From contig NZ_LT907988.1 in assembly GCF_900089455.2 (NCBI RefSeq), forward strand, positions 3,472,001-3,536,000: a stretch of DNA of 64,000 bases. Reading direction: 5' to 3'. Shown here one piece after another: positions 30,514 to 40,976 of this stretch. Numbering within the stretch: position 1 is the first letter of the stretch; every line of letters begins with the position of its first letter. Below the pieces are notes generated by a model. That model worked only from the letters and a program-made list of their open reading frames with translations. It was not told the DNA's origin and searched no databases. Source of the stretch: Orrella dioscoreae (GTDB lineage: Bacteria > Pseudomonadota > Gammaproteobacteria > Burkholderiales > Burkholderiaceae_B). The translations under genes and the position numbers were made by a program.

Positions 30514-30891
30514 TCACGCCGCCGCGTGCAGCGGCCGCGGATCGTAGAGATCTTCCGCCAATCCCTCGAATACATCCGCCGCGTCCAGCGACCGCACCCT
30601 CGTGCCCGGGTCGGCAGAAATCCGTCCGTCCGCGCGCAGCATCTGGTAGCGCAGGCAGCACACCCGCAGGAAGGACGTGAAGTTGGCCGCCTCGCCGCGG
30701 TACTCGACCAGCTCGTCGTAGAGTCGCTCGATCAGTTGCGCCACGCGCATGCCGTCGCGCGCGGCGATGTCTTCCAGCACGCGCCAGAACAGCGATTCCA
30801 GCCGCACGCTGGTGGCCACGCCATGCAGGCGCATCGAGCGCGATTCGCAGGCATAGGACTGCGCGTTGGCGCGAATGAAGATTTCACACAT
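30514..30891 (-). CDS. Ribbon-helix-helix domain protein
   Basis: The 125-residue protein carries a ribbon-helix-helix-like segment: SMRLHGVATSVRLESLFWRVLEDIAARDGMRVAQLIERLYDEL. The strand, two helices and turn follow the arrangement of the RHH_4 type of DNA-binding domain. The C-terminal half contains FTSFLRVCCLRYQML, and the tail is acidic. The ATG at 30891 follows AGGATCCCC. It lies directly behind the tRNA-Arg gene on the other strand. It could be a small repressor, but no target is evident. Confidence 0.7.
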   Translation of the reverse strand: MCEIFIRANAQSYACESRSMRLHGVATSVRLESLFWRVLEDIAARDGMRVAQLIERLYDELVEYRGEAANFTSFLRVCCLRYQMLRADGRISADPGTRVRSLDAADVFEGLAEDLYDPRPLHAAA

Positions 30892-30999
30892 GGGGATCCT
30901 CCGTCGCGGACGCCAGGCGGGCGCGCCCGCGTCCTGTCCCAGACCCAGCGCCGCCACCGGCAGCGAACGGGCGGGTGGCGGCGCTGGCGAGGGGGAGCC

Positions 31000-31578
31000 T
31001 CAATGTACGATCTTTGTTCCCAGCACCGCAAGGAACTGGGCCAGCCAGGCCGGATGCGCCGGCCAGGCGGGCGCCGTGACCAGGTTGCCGTCGGTGTGGG
31101 CCGCGTCGATGGCGATGTCGGCATACTTTCCGCCCGCCAGCGTCACCTCGGGCGCGCAGGCCGGATAGGCCGAGCAGCTGCGGCCGCGCAGCACGTCGGC
31201 CGCGGCCAGCAGTTGCGCACCGTGGCAGACGGCGGCAATGGGCTTCTTCGCCTGGTCGAAATGGCGCACGATTTCCAGCACGCGCGCGTTCAGGCGCAGG
31301 TATTCCGGCGCACGGCCGCCCGGGATCACCAGGGCGTCATAGGCTGCCGGATCGACCTTGTCGAAGTCGGCGTTCAGCGTGAAGTTGTGGCCGCGCTTTT
31401 CGCTGTAGGTCTGCGCGCCGTCGAAATCGTGGATGGCGGTGGCGACCTGCTCGCCCGATTTCTTGTCGGGGCAGACGGCGTCCACCTTGTGACCCACGGC
31501 CAGCAGGGTCTGGAACGGGACCATGGTTTCATAGTCCTCGGCGTAGTCGCCGACCAGCATCAGGATTTTCTTGCTCAT
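31000..31578 (-). CDS. DJ-1/PfpI family protein
   Basis: The 192-residue protein has the DJ-1/PfpI fold: the nucleophile Cys118 sits in the elbow [10 protein letters not shown], and Glu17 in DYAEDYE is the expected partner. Members of this family act as glyoxalases or deglycases, or as intracellular peptidases. The exact activity cannot be assigned. It ends with a typical C-terminal helix, and its ATG at 31578 starts the conserved [17 protein letters not shown]. Confidence 0.85.
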   Translation of the reverse strand: MSKKILMLVGDYAEDYETMVPFQTLLAVGHKVDAVCPDKKSGEQVATAIHDFDGAQTYSEKRGHNFTLNADFDKVDPAAYDALVIPGGRAPEYLRLNARVLEIVRHFDQAKKPIAAVCHGAQLLAAADVLRGRSCSAYPACAPEVTLAGGKYADIAIDAAHTDGNLVTAPAWPAHPAWLAQFLAVLGTKIVH

Positions 31579-31721
31579 GGAAGTCTCCGGTAGGGGCGGT
31601 TGACGGCGGCGCGTGCCCGAACGTTGTCCGGCGCGCGCCGGGGGTGTTGTTCTTGTCCGTCGATTGTGCCGCCCGTGCCGAAGACGGGGGTGGTATTCCC
31701 ATACCGCAAGCGCCCGGGCCG

Positions 31722-32213
31722 CTACTCGGCCAGCGCCACCGTCACCGGCCGCGCTTCCAGCAGGCGCAACAGCACCTGCGGGTCCAGGCTCAGCAGGTAG
31801 CCCCGCCGTCCGCCGTTGATGTGGATCAGCGGGCAATCCAGGATGCTGGCCTCGACCCACACCGGCATGCGCTTGCGCGTGCCGAAGGGCGAGGTGCCAC
31901 CCACCTGGTAGCCCGAATGCCGCTGCGCGGTATCGGGATGGCAAGGCGTTACCTTCTTCAGGCCCGCCTGCCGCGCCAGGTTCTTGGTGGACACCTCGCA
32001 ATCCCCATGCATGAGCACGATGAGCGGTCGCGCCGCCTCGTCCTCCATGACCAGCGTCTTGACCACCGTATGCGGATCCAGCCCCAATTGCCGCGCCGCC
32101 TCGGCGCTGCCGCCGTGGTCCACGTAATCGTAGGTGTGCTCCGTGAACGCCACCCCCGCGCGCCGCAGCGCCTGCGTGGCCGGCGTCTCCGACACATGCC
32201 TGCTCTTGCTCAT
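31722..32213 (-). CDS. ybaK: Cys-tRNA(Pro)/Cys-tRNA(Cys) deacylase YbaK/EbsC
   Basis: This 163-residue protein has the YbaK fold: [33 protein letters not shown] with the conserved lysine, and the loop [19 protein letters not shown]. The enzyme removes cysteine mischarged onto tRNA-Pro. Length is close to the usual 155-160. A GTG nine bases upstream is an alternative start. Confidence 0.9.
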   Translation of the reverse strand: MSKSRHVSETPATQALRRAGVAFTEHTYDYVDHGGSAEAARQLGLDPHTVVKTLVMEDEAARPLIVLMHGDCEVSTKNLARQAGLKKVTPCHPDTAQRHSGYQVGGTSPFGTRKRMPVWVEASILDCPLIHINGGRRGYLLSLDPQVLLRLLEARPVTVALAE

Positions 32214-32240
32214 GCTTACCACCCATCCTGAACGGCCAAA

Positions 32241-32268
32241 AAAATAGCGAGCCGAAGCTCGCTATTTT
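32241..32268 (-). terminator. Terminator after the Bug-protein gene
   Basis: AAAATAGCGAGC (32241-32252) and GCTCGCTATTTT (32257-32268) form a 12-bp stem with loop CGAA. A-rich and T-rich ends make it work in both directions; on the minus strand it is followed by a T7 run (32244-32238 complement). It ends transcription from the tctC-like gene before ybaK. Confidence 0.75.
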
Positions 32269-32295
32269 CTCACCAAAGAACCTCAGCCCTTCCGG

Positions 32296-32367
32296 GCGCC
32301 GCGGAACTGGCTCTGCCAGTCCGCAGGCGCGCCCCTGGGGGAAGGCGCAACGCGCCTCGGGGGGGCC
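32296..32367 (-). repeat. Triple-hairpin 3' repeat, copy A
   Basis: The element begins at the base after the stop codon of the Bug-protein gene. It has a hairpin GCGGAACTGGC-TCT-GCCAGTCCGC (32301-32324), a CCCC/GGGG part and AGGCGC-AAC-GCGCCT. The same layout follows fumC at 34513-34588, with compensating changes in the first stem (T-A in this copy, C-G in the other). Confidence 0.75.
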
Positions 32368-33348
32368 TCAGTTCAGGGTGATCTTCTGCTTGGTCACGAT
32401 TTCCTTGGCCCAGTCGTACTGCTGCTTGATTTCCTTGGCGAACTCTTCAGGCGTGTTGCCCGATGCCTCGGAACCCTGTTCCTTCAGGACCTGGATGACC
32501 TTGGGGTCCTTCAGGGCCACGACGGCGGCGTCACGCAGCTTGTTGACGATTTCCGCGGGCGTGCCGGCGGGCGCCAGCAGGCCATACCAGACGGGCTGGT
32601 TCACGACCGGGAAGCCGGCTTCCTCGAAGGTGGGCACGCCCTTCAGCGTGTCCAGTTGCTTGGGCCATGCGATTGCCATGGCCTTCAGCTTGCCGGCCTG
32701 GATCTGTCCGTTGGACGAAGGCAGGTTGTCGAAGATGATTTCGATCTGGCCGCCGACCGTGTCGGCAATGGCGGGACCCGAACCCTTGTAGGGCACGTGG
32801 ACGATGTCGGTGCCGGTGGCCATCTTGAACGATTCACCCATCAGGTGCAGCACGCCGCAGGTGCCCGAGCTGCCGTAGGAATACTTGCCGGGATTCTTCT
32901 TCAGCTCTTCCAGGAAGCTCTTGAAGTCCGTGGCGGGGAACTTGGGGTTCACCGCGAGCACGTTCGCCGTATTGGCGAAATTGGTGACCGGCGCGAAGTC
33001 CTTCAGCGGATCATAGGGCAGGTCGTTGGGGCGGCAAGCCGGGTTGACGGCCATGGTGGACACCGTGGCGATCGACAGCGTGTAGCCATCGGGCGCAGCG
33101 CGTGCGGCATCGGCAGCGCCAATGGCGCCACCGGCGCCACCCTTGTTCTCGACGACCAGCGGCTGGCCGAGCTCCTGCGCCATGCGCTGGGTGACCAGAC
33201 GCGCGATGATGTCTGTCGAACCGCCCGGGGCGAACGGGACGATGATGCGAATCGGCTTGTCGGGATAGGCGGCAAAAGCCTGGGGGGCGGCCATGATGGC
33301 GGCGGCGCCTGCGAGGGCTGCGACAACGGCGGTACGCGTGGTCTTCAT
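32368..33348 (-). CDS. Bug-family periplasmic binding protein (TctC-like)
   Basis: The 326-residue binding protein has a signal peptide (MKTTRTAVVAALAGAAAIMA, cleavage at AFA) and the Bug fold: YPDKPIRIIVPFAPGGSTDIIAR, VENKGGAGGAIGA and the VHVPYKGSGPA loop. Bug proteins bind carboxylates and pass them to TctAB carriers, which are not nearby. The ligand is unknown. Orphan genes of this kind are very numerous in Bordetella and relatives. AAGGAGCATCCCAC before the ATG is a good ribosome site. Confidence 0.92.
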   Translation of the reverse strand: MKTTRTAVVAALAGAAAIMAAPQAFAAYPDKPIRIIVPFAPGGSTDIIARLVTQRMAQELGQPLVVENKGGAGGAIGAADAARAAPDGYTLSIATVSTMAVNPACRPNDLPYDPLKDFAPVTNFANTANVLAVNPKFPATDFKSFLEELKKNPGKYSYGSSGTCGVLHLMGESFKMATGTDIVHVPYKGSGPAIADTVGGQIEIIFDNLPSSNGQIQAGKLKAMAIAWPKQLDTLKGVPTFEEAGFPVVNQPVWYGLLAPAGTPAEIVNKLRDAAVVALKDPKVIQVLKEQGSEASGNTPEEFAKEIKQQYDWAKEIVTKQKITLN

Positions 33349-33564
33349 GTGGGATGCTCCTTTCCTGATCGTGTCTCTATATTGAATTCGTAAAACCGGC
33401 GCTTTTGACGCTAAAACATGCTGTTACGGTTCGAACTGCGGAGAATATCAGCAAAGTGAAAGGTAAACGGCCAGGGAAACCTGGGGGTTTCCCCTATGTC
33501 TGCCGAAGGCCTTTCTCTCTATCTTCAGCCGCTACCCTCTCCGCCCTGCCGCGCCGCACAAACC

Positions 33565-34458
33565 ATGTCAGTCCTGTTTCTCGTCATGCCCGAATTCCTG
33601 CTGGTGGCGCTGGGCAGCCTGCTGCGCCACCGGGCGAAATTCAGCGCGGAATTCTTCGCAGGACTTGAACGGCTGGTCTACTTCGTCCTGTTTCCGGCAA
33701 TGCTGTTCCAGTCCATCCTGCGCACCCCCATCACGCCGGATGCGGCGGCCGACCTGTTCCTGGGCACCAGCGCGGTACTGGGCACGGGCATCCTGCTGGC
33801 CATGCTGGCGCGTCCCCTGTTGCGGCCCGAGCCGGTGGCCTACGCCTCCGCCGTGCAGTGCGGCTATCGCTTCAACACCTATATCGGCCTGGCGCTGGCC
33901 AGCAACCTGGCGGGCAGCGCCGGCCAGACCGTCATGGCGCTCATCGTGGGTTTCGCCGTTCCCATGGCGAACGTCGCCGCCGTGCATGCCCTGGCGCGCC
34001 AGGGCGGCGGCCGCGTGTTCCGGGAAATCCTGCGCAACCCGCTCGTGATCGCCACCCTGGCCGGCCTGGTGGCCAACCTGGCGGGCCTGCGCCTGCCAGG
34101 CCCCATCGACGTGGTGCTGGCCCGGCTGGGCGCGGCAGCCGTGGCGCTGGGCCTGCTGTGCGTGGGGGCCAGCCTGAGCTGGCAGGCAGGAAGCCGCCAC
34201 GGCAAGCTGGTGGGCTGGATGCTGGGCGTGAAACTGCTGGTGCTGCCGGGCGTGGCATTGGGGGTGGCCCAGGTGCTGGGCCTGGACCCGGTGGAACGCC
34301 AGATGCTGCTGCTGTTCGCGGCGCTGCCCACCGCATCGACGGCCTACGTGCTGGCCGTGCGCATGGGCGGCGACGGCCGGCTGGTGGCCTTGCTGATCTC
34401 CGCCAGCACGGTGCTCTCGGCGATCACGATCCCGATCTGGCTGGCGGTGGCTGGATAG
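33565..34458 (+). CDS. AEC family transporter (auxin efflux carrier-like)
   Basis: The 297-residue membrane protein has about ten hydrophobic segments in two five-segment halves. The first half opens with MPEFLLVALGSLL, and the second carries LLCVGASLSWQAG and AALPTASTAYVLAVRMGGD, a pattern of AEC permeases that includes the broken central helix. The start at 33565 is preferred; an earlier in-frame ATG at 33496 adds a proline-rich leader. Bacterial members move small dicarboxylates or related solutes; the substrate is not known. Confidence 0.85.
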   Translation: MSVLFLVMPEFLLVALGSLLRHRAKFSAEFFAGLERLVYFVLFPAMLFQSILRTPITPDAAADLFLGTSAVLGTGILLAMLARPLLRPEPVAYASAVQCGYRFNTYIGLALASNLAGSAGQTVMALIVGFAVPMANVAAVHALARQGGGRVFREILRNPLVIATLAGLVANLAGLRLPGPIDVVLARLGAAAVALGLLCVGASLSWQAGSRHGKLVGWMLGVKLLVLPGVALGVAQVLGLDPVERQMLLLFAALPTASTAYVLAVRMGGDGRLVALLISASTVLSAITIPIWLAVAG

Positions 34459-34512
34459 CCAAGGCACATGCATCGAGCGCGGCTCGCTGCATGCACAGGT
34501 GCAATCCCGGGG

Positions 34513-34588
34513 CGTAGCGGAGCCGGCTTTGCCGGTCCGCCAACGCCGCCCCCTTGAGGGGGAGGCGCGCAGCGCCTCGGGGGTGGGC
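34513..34588 (-). repeat. Triple-hairpin 3' repeat, copy B
   Basis: The copy directly abuts the fumC stop codon (TAG, 34591-34589). It has GCGGAGCCGGC-TTT-GCCGGTCCGC (34517-34540), CCCCCTTGAGGGGG and AGGCGC-GCA-GCGCCT. It matches copy A in order and spacing, and it lies between two convergent genes here. Confidence 0.75.
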
Positions 34589-35977
34589 CTATTTTTTGCC
34601 CGTCATCTGCGCGGGCACGACCCACTGCTCGAACTGCTCGGCGGTGACGTACCCCAGCGCCAGCGCCGACTCGCGCAGCGACAGGTTTTCCTTGTGCGCC
34701 TTCTTCGCGATCTGGGCAGCCTTGTCGTAGCCGATGTGCGGGTTCAGCGCCGTCACCAGCATCAGCGACCGGTCGACCAGTTCCTGGATGCGCTCGCGGT
34801 TGGGCTCGATGCCCGCCGCGCAGTGCTTGTCGAAGCTGGCCAGGCCGTCGGTCAAGAGGCGCACCGACTGCAGGAAGTTGTGGATGATGACCGGCTTGTA
34901 GACGTTCAGTTCGAAGTTGCCGCTGGCGCCGCCGATATTGATGGCGACGTCGTTGCCCAGCACCTGGGCCGCCAACATCGTGAGCGCCTCGCACTGCGTC
35001 GGATTGACCTTGCCCGGCATGATCGAGCTGCCCGGCTCGTTCTCGGGAATGCTGATCTCGCCCAGGCCCGAACGCGGGCCGCTGGACAGCCAGCGCACGT
35101 CGTTGGCGATCTTCATGGCGGCGGCGGCCAGGGTCTTCAGCGCGCCGTGCGCGAACAGCAGGCCTTCATGGCCGGCCAGCGCCTGGAACTTGTTGGGAGC
35201 GGACACGAAGGCGACGCCCGTGTCCTTGGCCAGGGCCTCGGCCACGCGCACGCTGAACTCGGGATGCGCGTTCAGGCCGGTACCGACGGCCGTGCCGCCG
35301 ATGGCCAGCTGATGCAGGCCCGGCAGCGACGCACGGATCTGCTGCGCCGCCAGGTCCAGTTGCGCCACGTGGCCGGACAACTCCTGGCCCAGCGTGAGCG
35401 GCGTGGCGTCCTGCAGATGGGTGCGGCCGATCTTCACGATGTCGGCAAAGGCCTGGCTCTTGGCTTGCAGGGTTTCGCGCAGGGCCATGAGCGAGGGCAG
35501 CAGGCGCTGCTCGACTTCCAGCGCGGCGGCCACGTGCATGGCGGTCGGGAAGACGTCGTTGGACGACTGGCCGCGGTTCACGTGATCGTTGGGGTGCACC
35601 TTGCGGGCCTCGCCCCGCTCGCCGCCCAGGATTTCCGACGCGCGATTGGCCAGCACCTCGTTCATGTTCATGTTGCTCTGCGTGCCCGAACCGGTCTGCC
35701 AGACCGACAGCGGGAATTCGCCGGGCCAATGGCCGTCCACGACCTCGCCAGCGGCCTGCTCGATGGCGCGGGCCAGCTTGGGATCCAGCTCGCCCAGCTC
35801 CGCATTGACGGTGGCGGCCGCGCGCTTCAGGCGGGCAAGGGCGTCGACCAGCGCCACGGGCATTTTCTCGGTGGAGATGGCGAAGAACTGCAGCGAACGC
35901 TGCGTCTGGGCGCCCCACAGATGGTCGGCGGGCACTTCGATGGGACCGAATGTGTCTTTTTCGATACGGACGGACAT
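34589..35977 (-). CDS. fumC: Fumarate hydratase, class II
   Basis: The 462-residue oxygen-stable fumarase adds water to fumarate in the TCA cycle. The signature [15 protein letters not shown] holds the catalytic serine, and the conserved HPND (KVHPNDHVN) and GTAVGTGLN segments are present. Length and order are typical. The start at 35977 ([15 protein letters not shown]) fits the family; the open frame upstream is not conserved. A triple-hairpin repeat follows the stop. Confidence 0.97.
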   Translation of the reverse strand: MSVRIEKDTFGPIEVPADHLWGAQTQRSLQFFAISTEKMPVALVDALARLKRAAATVNAELGELDPKLARAIEQAAGEVVDGHWPGEFPLSVWQTGSGTQSNMNMNEVLANRASEILGGERGEARKVHPNDHVNRGQSSNDVFPTAMHVAAALEVEQRLLPSLMALRETLQAKSQAFADIVKIGRTHLQDATPLTLGQELSGHVAQLDLAAQQIRASLPGLHQLAIGGTAVGTGLNAHPEFSVRVAEALAKDTGVAFVSAPNKFQALAGHEGLLFAHGALKTLAAAAMKIANDVRWLSSGPRSGLGEISIPENEPGSSIMPGKVNPTQCEALTMLAAQVLGNDVAINIGGASGNFELNVYKPVIIHNFLQSVRLLTDGLASFDKHCAAGIEPNRERIQELVDRSLMLVTALNPHIGYDKAAQIAKKAHKENLSLRESALALGYVTAEQFEQWVVPAQMTGKK

Positions 35978-36112
35978 GACGATCAGGCTCCGGTGCGGAC
36001 CTCGGTGGACCGAGATCAATTGAGAACTGTTATCAACATTGCCCAAGGATAGCAGACCCGTCCCGTCCCCGGTTCCTTGGCCTTCCTATAATCCCGCCTA
36101 TTCCTTGCCCGG

Positions 36113-36685
36113 ATGACCGACATGACAGCCCTGGCCACGTTAAGCCTTGATCTTCCTGATGAAATTGCCACGCAGACGCTGGCACACCAGCTCGCGCCGC
36201 TGGCCATCGACCGTCCCCGGGACGCGCCGGCCGATGCCCCGCCGGGTCCCGCGGCAGGGGGACGCATCCACCTGCGCGGCGACCTCGGGGCGGGCAAAAC
36301 CACGCTGGTGCGAGCGCTGCTGCGGGCCGCCGGCATTACAGGTCGTATCAAAAGTCCAAGCTATGCCCTGCTTGAATCTTATAAAATTTCTAACTTATAC
36401 TTCTATCATCTTGATTTTTATAGATTTAGCGACCCGCGAGAATGGTTGGACGCGGGATTGCGCGACATCGTGCGCCACGATGCGCTGGTTTTGATCGAAT
36501 GGCCCGAGCGGGCGCAGGGTCTTCTGCCCCCGCCCGACCTGGACGTCGAACTGGTGTACGCAGGTGAAGGCCGGCGCGCGCAACTGACCGCTTTTTCCGC
36601 GAGAGGGCAAGCATGGCTGACAGCACTGAACACTCCCGACGCGGCCTCCCCCTCGCCGCGGAAGCCGCCACCCGGCGGCGCCTGA
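36113..36685 (+). CDS. tsaE: tRNA threonylcarbamoyladenosine biosynthesis ATPase TsaE
   Basis: The 190-residue ATPase supports the TsaB-TsaD complex that makes the t6A modification of tRNAs reading ANN codons. Walker A is GDLGAGKTT at residues 56-64; the conserved SPSYALLESY and YHLDFYRFSDPREW segments and the IEWPERA strand are present. The gene overlaps amiC by 73 bases in another frame, so its last 24 residues are not constrained. A central stretch (36345-36430) is strangely AT-rich. Confidence 0.95.
   Translation: MTDMTALATLSLDLPDEIATQTLAHQLAPLAIDRPRDAPADAPPGPAAGGRIHLRGDLGAGKTTLVRALLRAAGITGRIKSPSYALLESYKISNLYFYHLDFYRFSDPREWLDAGLRDIVRHDALVLIEWPERAQGLLPPPDLDVELVYAGEGRRAQLTAFSARGQAWLTALNTPDAASPSPRKPPPGGA
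36345..36430 (+). promoter_or_regulatory. AT-rich codon patch with promoter-like boxes inside tsaE
   Basis: The conserved core of tsaE is written here with AT-rich synonymous codons (AAA, TCT, TTA, TAT, TTT, AGA). It contains TTGAAT (36372-36377), 17 bases, then TTATAC (36395-36400). The -10 fit is modest. It could be an internal promoter for the amidase and mismatch-repair genes downstream. Confidence 0.4.
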
Positions 36686-37986
36686 TCGGCGCGGCAGCGA
36701 CGCTGCTGCTGCTGCCCGTCCTGCCGCGCGTCGGCTACGCGGCCACCATCCTGGCGGTGCGCACCTGGCCCGCCGACGAATACACCCGCATCACCCTGGA
36801 ACTGGACAGCGAGCTGAAGGCCGAGCACTTCACGCTGGAAGGCCCGCATCGCCTGGTCGTGGACATCGACGGCCTGACGATGACGCAGGCGCTGAACGAC
36901 CTGGTCTCCAAGGTGCGTCCGGACGATCCCTACATTGCCGCGGTCCGCGTGGCCCAGAACCGCTCCAACGTGGTGCGCCTGGTGTTCGACCTGAAGCAGC
37001 CCATCGCGCCGCAGGTCTTCACGCTGAAACCCGTGGGCGACTACCAGTACCGCCTGGTGCTGGACCTGTACCCCAAGGTCGCGCAGGACCCCATCGTCGC
37101 CCTGCTGAACAAGCAGGACCAGCTCGACGACGACCCGCTTGCGAAGATCCTGGAAGACATCGCCAACAACCCCACGACGCCGGGCGAGGCCCTGCCGCCC
37201 GCGCCCTCGGTGCCCGGCCAGATCGCCGCGCCCAAGCCCTTGCCCACGCCCGAGACGCGGCCGGTGCCCCGCCCTGGCCGCCGCCGCACGCTGACCATCG
37301 CGCTGGACCCTGGCCATGGCGGCGAGGACCCCGGCGCCATCGGTGGCGGCGGCACGCGCGAAAAGGACATCGTGCTGCAGATCGCGCGCCGCCTGAAGGG
37401 CCGCATCGACGCCACGCCCGGCATGCGCGCCTACCTGACCCGCGACAACGACTTCTTCGTGCCGCTGCACGTGCGCGTGCAGAAGGCGCGCCGCGTGAAG
37501 GCCGATCTATTCATCTCCATCCATGCCGACGCCTGGATCAAGCCCTCGGCGCGCGGCTCGTCGGTGTTCGCGCTGTCCGAACGCGGCGCCAGCAGCACCA
37601 CGGCGCGCATGCTGGCCAACAAGGAAAACGCGGCCGACCTGATCGGCGGCGTGAACCTGGGCAGCCAGGACAAGCAGATCGCCAAGGTCCTGCTGGATCT
37701 GTCCACCACGGCGCAGATCAATGATTCGCTGAAGGTGGGCTCGGCCCTGCTCGACGAGATCAAGAACGTCAACCGCCTGCACAAGCCGCGCGTGGAACAG
37801 GCGGGCTTTGCCGTGCTGAAGGCGCCGGACATCCCGTCCATCCTGGTCGAGACCGCCTTCATCAGCAACCCTGGCGAAGAGCGCCTGCTGCGCGATCCGA
37901 ACCACCAGGAAAAGCTGGCGTCGGCCATGATGACCGGCATCCGCCGCTACTTCGACGACAATCCGCCGCTGGCTTCGGTCGGCTAA
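36613..37986 (+). CDS. amiC: N-acetylmuramoyl-L-alanine amidase, AmiC type
   Basis: The 457-residue periplasmic enzyme splits peptide side chains from glycan strands during daughter-cell separation. A twin-arginine leader (TRRRLIGAAATLLLLPVL) is followed by an AMIN domain (ILAVRTWPADEYTRITLELD, residues about 45-150) that places it at the septum. A Pro-rich linker precedes the Amidase_3 domain with zinc ligands in LDPGHGGEDPGA, the TREKDI glutamate and SIHADA, and the catalytic glutamate in LVETAFISN. GAGAGG precedes the ATG, so the overlap with tsaE is genuine. Confidence 0.95.
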   Translation: MADSTEHSRRGLPLAAEAATRRRLIGAAATLLLLPVLPRVGYAATILAVRTWPADEYTRITLELDSELKAEHFTLEGPHRLVVDIDGLTMTQALNDLVSKVRPDDPYIAAVRVAQNRSNVVRLVFDLKQPIAPQVFTLKPVGDYQYRLVLDLYPKVAQDPIVALLNKQDQLDDDPLAKILEDIANNPTTPGEALPPAPSVPGQIAAPKPLPTPETRPVPRPGRRRTLTIALDPGHGGEDPGAIGGGGTREKDIVLQIARRLKGRIDATPGMRAYLTRDNDFFVPLHVRVQKARRVKADLFISIHADAWIKPSARGSSVFALSERGASSTTARMLANKENAADLIGGVNLGSQDKQIAKVLLDLSTTAQINDSLKVGSALLDEIKNVNRLHKPRVEQAGFAVLKAPDIPSILVETAFISNPGEERLLRDPNHQEKLASAMMTGIRRYFDDNPPLASVG

Positions 37987-38109
37987 AGGCGCGCCCGGCA
38001 AGGTGTCGCCGCGCCGCCGGCCCGCCCGGGGCCCGGCGGCTACAATCATCCTCCCTGCTTTTTCTTGCGGCCCGCGCGCCTGTGCGCCACGGGCCCGCCG
38101 CCATTGCCC

Positions 38110-39989
38110 ATGTCTGACCGCCGCGCCATTGCCGCCCTGCCCGACCTGCTGATCAGCCAGATCGCCGCGGGTGAAGTCATCGAGCGTCCCGCCTCGGTGC
38201 TGAAGGAGTTGCTGGAGAACGCCGTGGACTCCGGCGCGCGCGCCATCGAGGTGCGCCTGGAAGGCGGCGGCATCCTGCGCATCGCCGTCACCGATGACGG
38301 CTCCGGCATCCCCCCCGAGGAACTGCCGCTGGCGCTGGCCCGCCACGCCACCAGCAAGATCCGCGACCTGAACGAACTGGAGTCCGTCGCCTCGATGGGC
38401 TTTCGCGGCGAGGCGCTGGCATCCATCGCCTCGGTCGCCCGCCTGACGCTGACCTCGCGGGTGCGCGGCGCGCCGAACGCCTGGCAGATCCGCGGCGGCG
38501 ACCGTGAAGCCGAGCCCGCCGCCGGGCCGCCCGGCACCACCGTGGACGTGCGCCAGTTGTTCGACAGCGTGCCCGCGCGCCGCAAGTTCCTGCGCTCGGA
38601 AGGGACGGAACTGGGCCATTGCCTGGACGCGCTGGAGCGCGTCGCGCTGGCGCAGCCGCACATCGCCTTCCGCCTGACGCACAACGAACGCGTGCAGCGC
38701 CACTGGCTGCCCACCGATCCGCTGCAACGCATCCGCGACGTGCTGGGCGCCGAGTTCACCGAGCATGGCCTGCCGCTCATGGCCGACGTGGGCGCCGCCT
38801 CGCTGTCGGGCATGATCACGCGGCCCACCGCGGCGCGTGCGCGCGCCGACCGGCAATACCTCTATGTGAACGGCCGCTATGTGCGGGACCGCACGGTGTC
38901 GCACGCCTTGCGCTCGGCCTATGCCGACGTGCTGCACGGCGACCGCCAGCCCGCCTATGTGCTGTTCCTGCAGGTGGACCCGGGCGCGGTGGATGTGAAC
39001 GTGCATCCCGCCAAGCACGAGGTGCGCTTCCGCGACAGCGGCGCGGTCCATCGCTTCGTCAATCAGTCCGTCAGCCGGGTGCTGGCGCAGACGGGCGGCC
39101 AGCAGGCCGATGCGGCGGCAGGGCCCACAGGCGACGCTGCCGCGCCTGGCATCGCGCCACCGCCTGCGGAGGGCTGGGGCACCGCGCCTGCCCAGCAAGG
39201 GGCAAGCGCCCCGGGCGCGGCCTCCTCCGTCGACTGGCCCCCGCCGCGTCCGCACACGCAATCGGCCTTCCGCCTGCAGGAGAACGGCGCGGCCTACGGC
39301 GCCACGCGCGACTGGCAGTCCCTGTACCGGCCGCTGGCCGACGCCACGCCTGCCGCGCCCACCCCGGCCTTTTCCCAGAACGCGACGCACGCCTTCGATC
39401 CCGCCGAGGACATGCCGCTGGGCATGGCGCTGGGCCAACTGCACGGCATCTACATCCTGGCGCAGAACCGCCGCGGCCTCGTGCTGGTGGACATGCACGC
39501 CGCGCACGAACGCGTGGTCTACGAACAGCTGAAGCAGGCACTGGACCAGCACACGCTGCCGCGCCAGGACCTGCTGGTGCCCGTGGTCTTCAACGTGCAT
39601 GAAAAGGACGTCGGCCTGGTCGAGGAACACGCAGAGCAGCTGGAAGCGCTGGGCTTCGTGCTGCGCCCGGCGGGGCCCGCCGCCATCGCGGTGCGCACCG
39701 TGCCCGCCATGCTGGCCAACGGCGACATCGAGACCATGGCGCGCGCGGTGCTGCGCGACCTGGGCGCCGTGGGCGTCTCGCAGCTGCTGACCGAGCAGCG
39801 CAATCACCTGCTGTCCACCATGGCCTGCCACGGCTCGGTGCGCGCCAACCGGCGCCTGACGCTGGAAGAGATGAACGGCCTGCTGCGCCGCATGGAAGAG
39901 ACCGAGCGCGCGGACCAGTGCAACCACGGTCGTCCCACCTGGACGCAGTGGTCCCTGTCCGACCTCGACAAGCTGTTCCTGCGCGGCCA

Positions 39990-39993
<4 letters not shown>
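38110..39993 (+). CDS. mutL: DNA mismatch repair protein MutL
   Basis: The 627-residue protein links MutS mismatch recognition to strand removal. The GHKL ATPase motifs are [18 protein letters not shown] and [10 protein letters not shown]. The C-terminal domain carries [12 protein letters not shown] starting at Asp461, a match to the DQHA(X)2E(X)4E endonuclease motif with Met for Gln, plus ACHGSVRA and CNHGRPT metal-site motifs. It is therefore likely an endonuclease-type MutL, as in species without MutH. A TACAAT box lies at 38041-38046. The stop overlaps the miaA start. Confidence 0.96.
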
Positions 39994-40943
<950 letters not shown>

Positions 40944-40976
40944 CGCGAACGCCCGTCAGCGCAACGGCCCGCCGGC

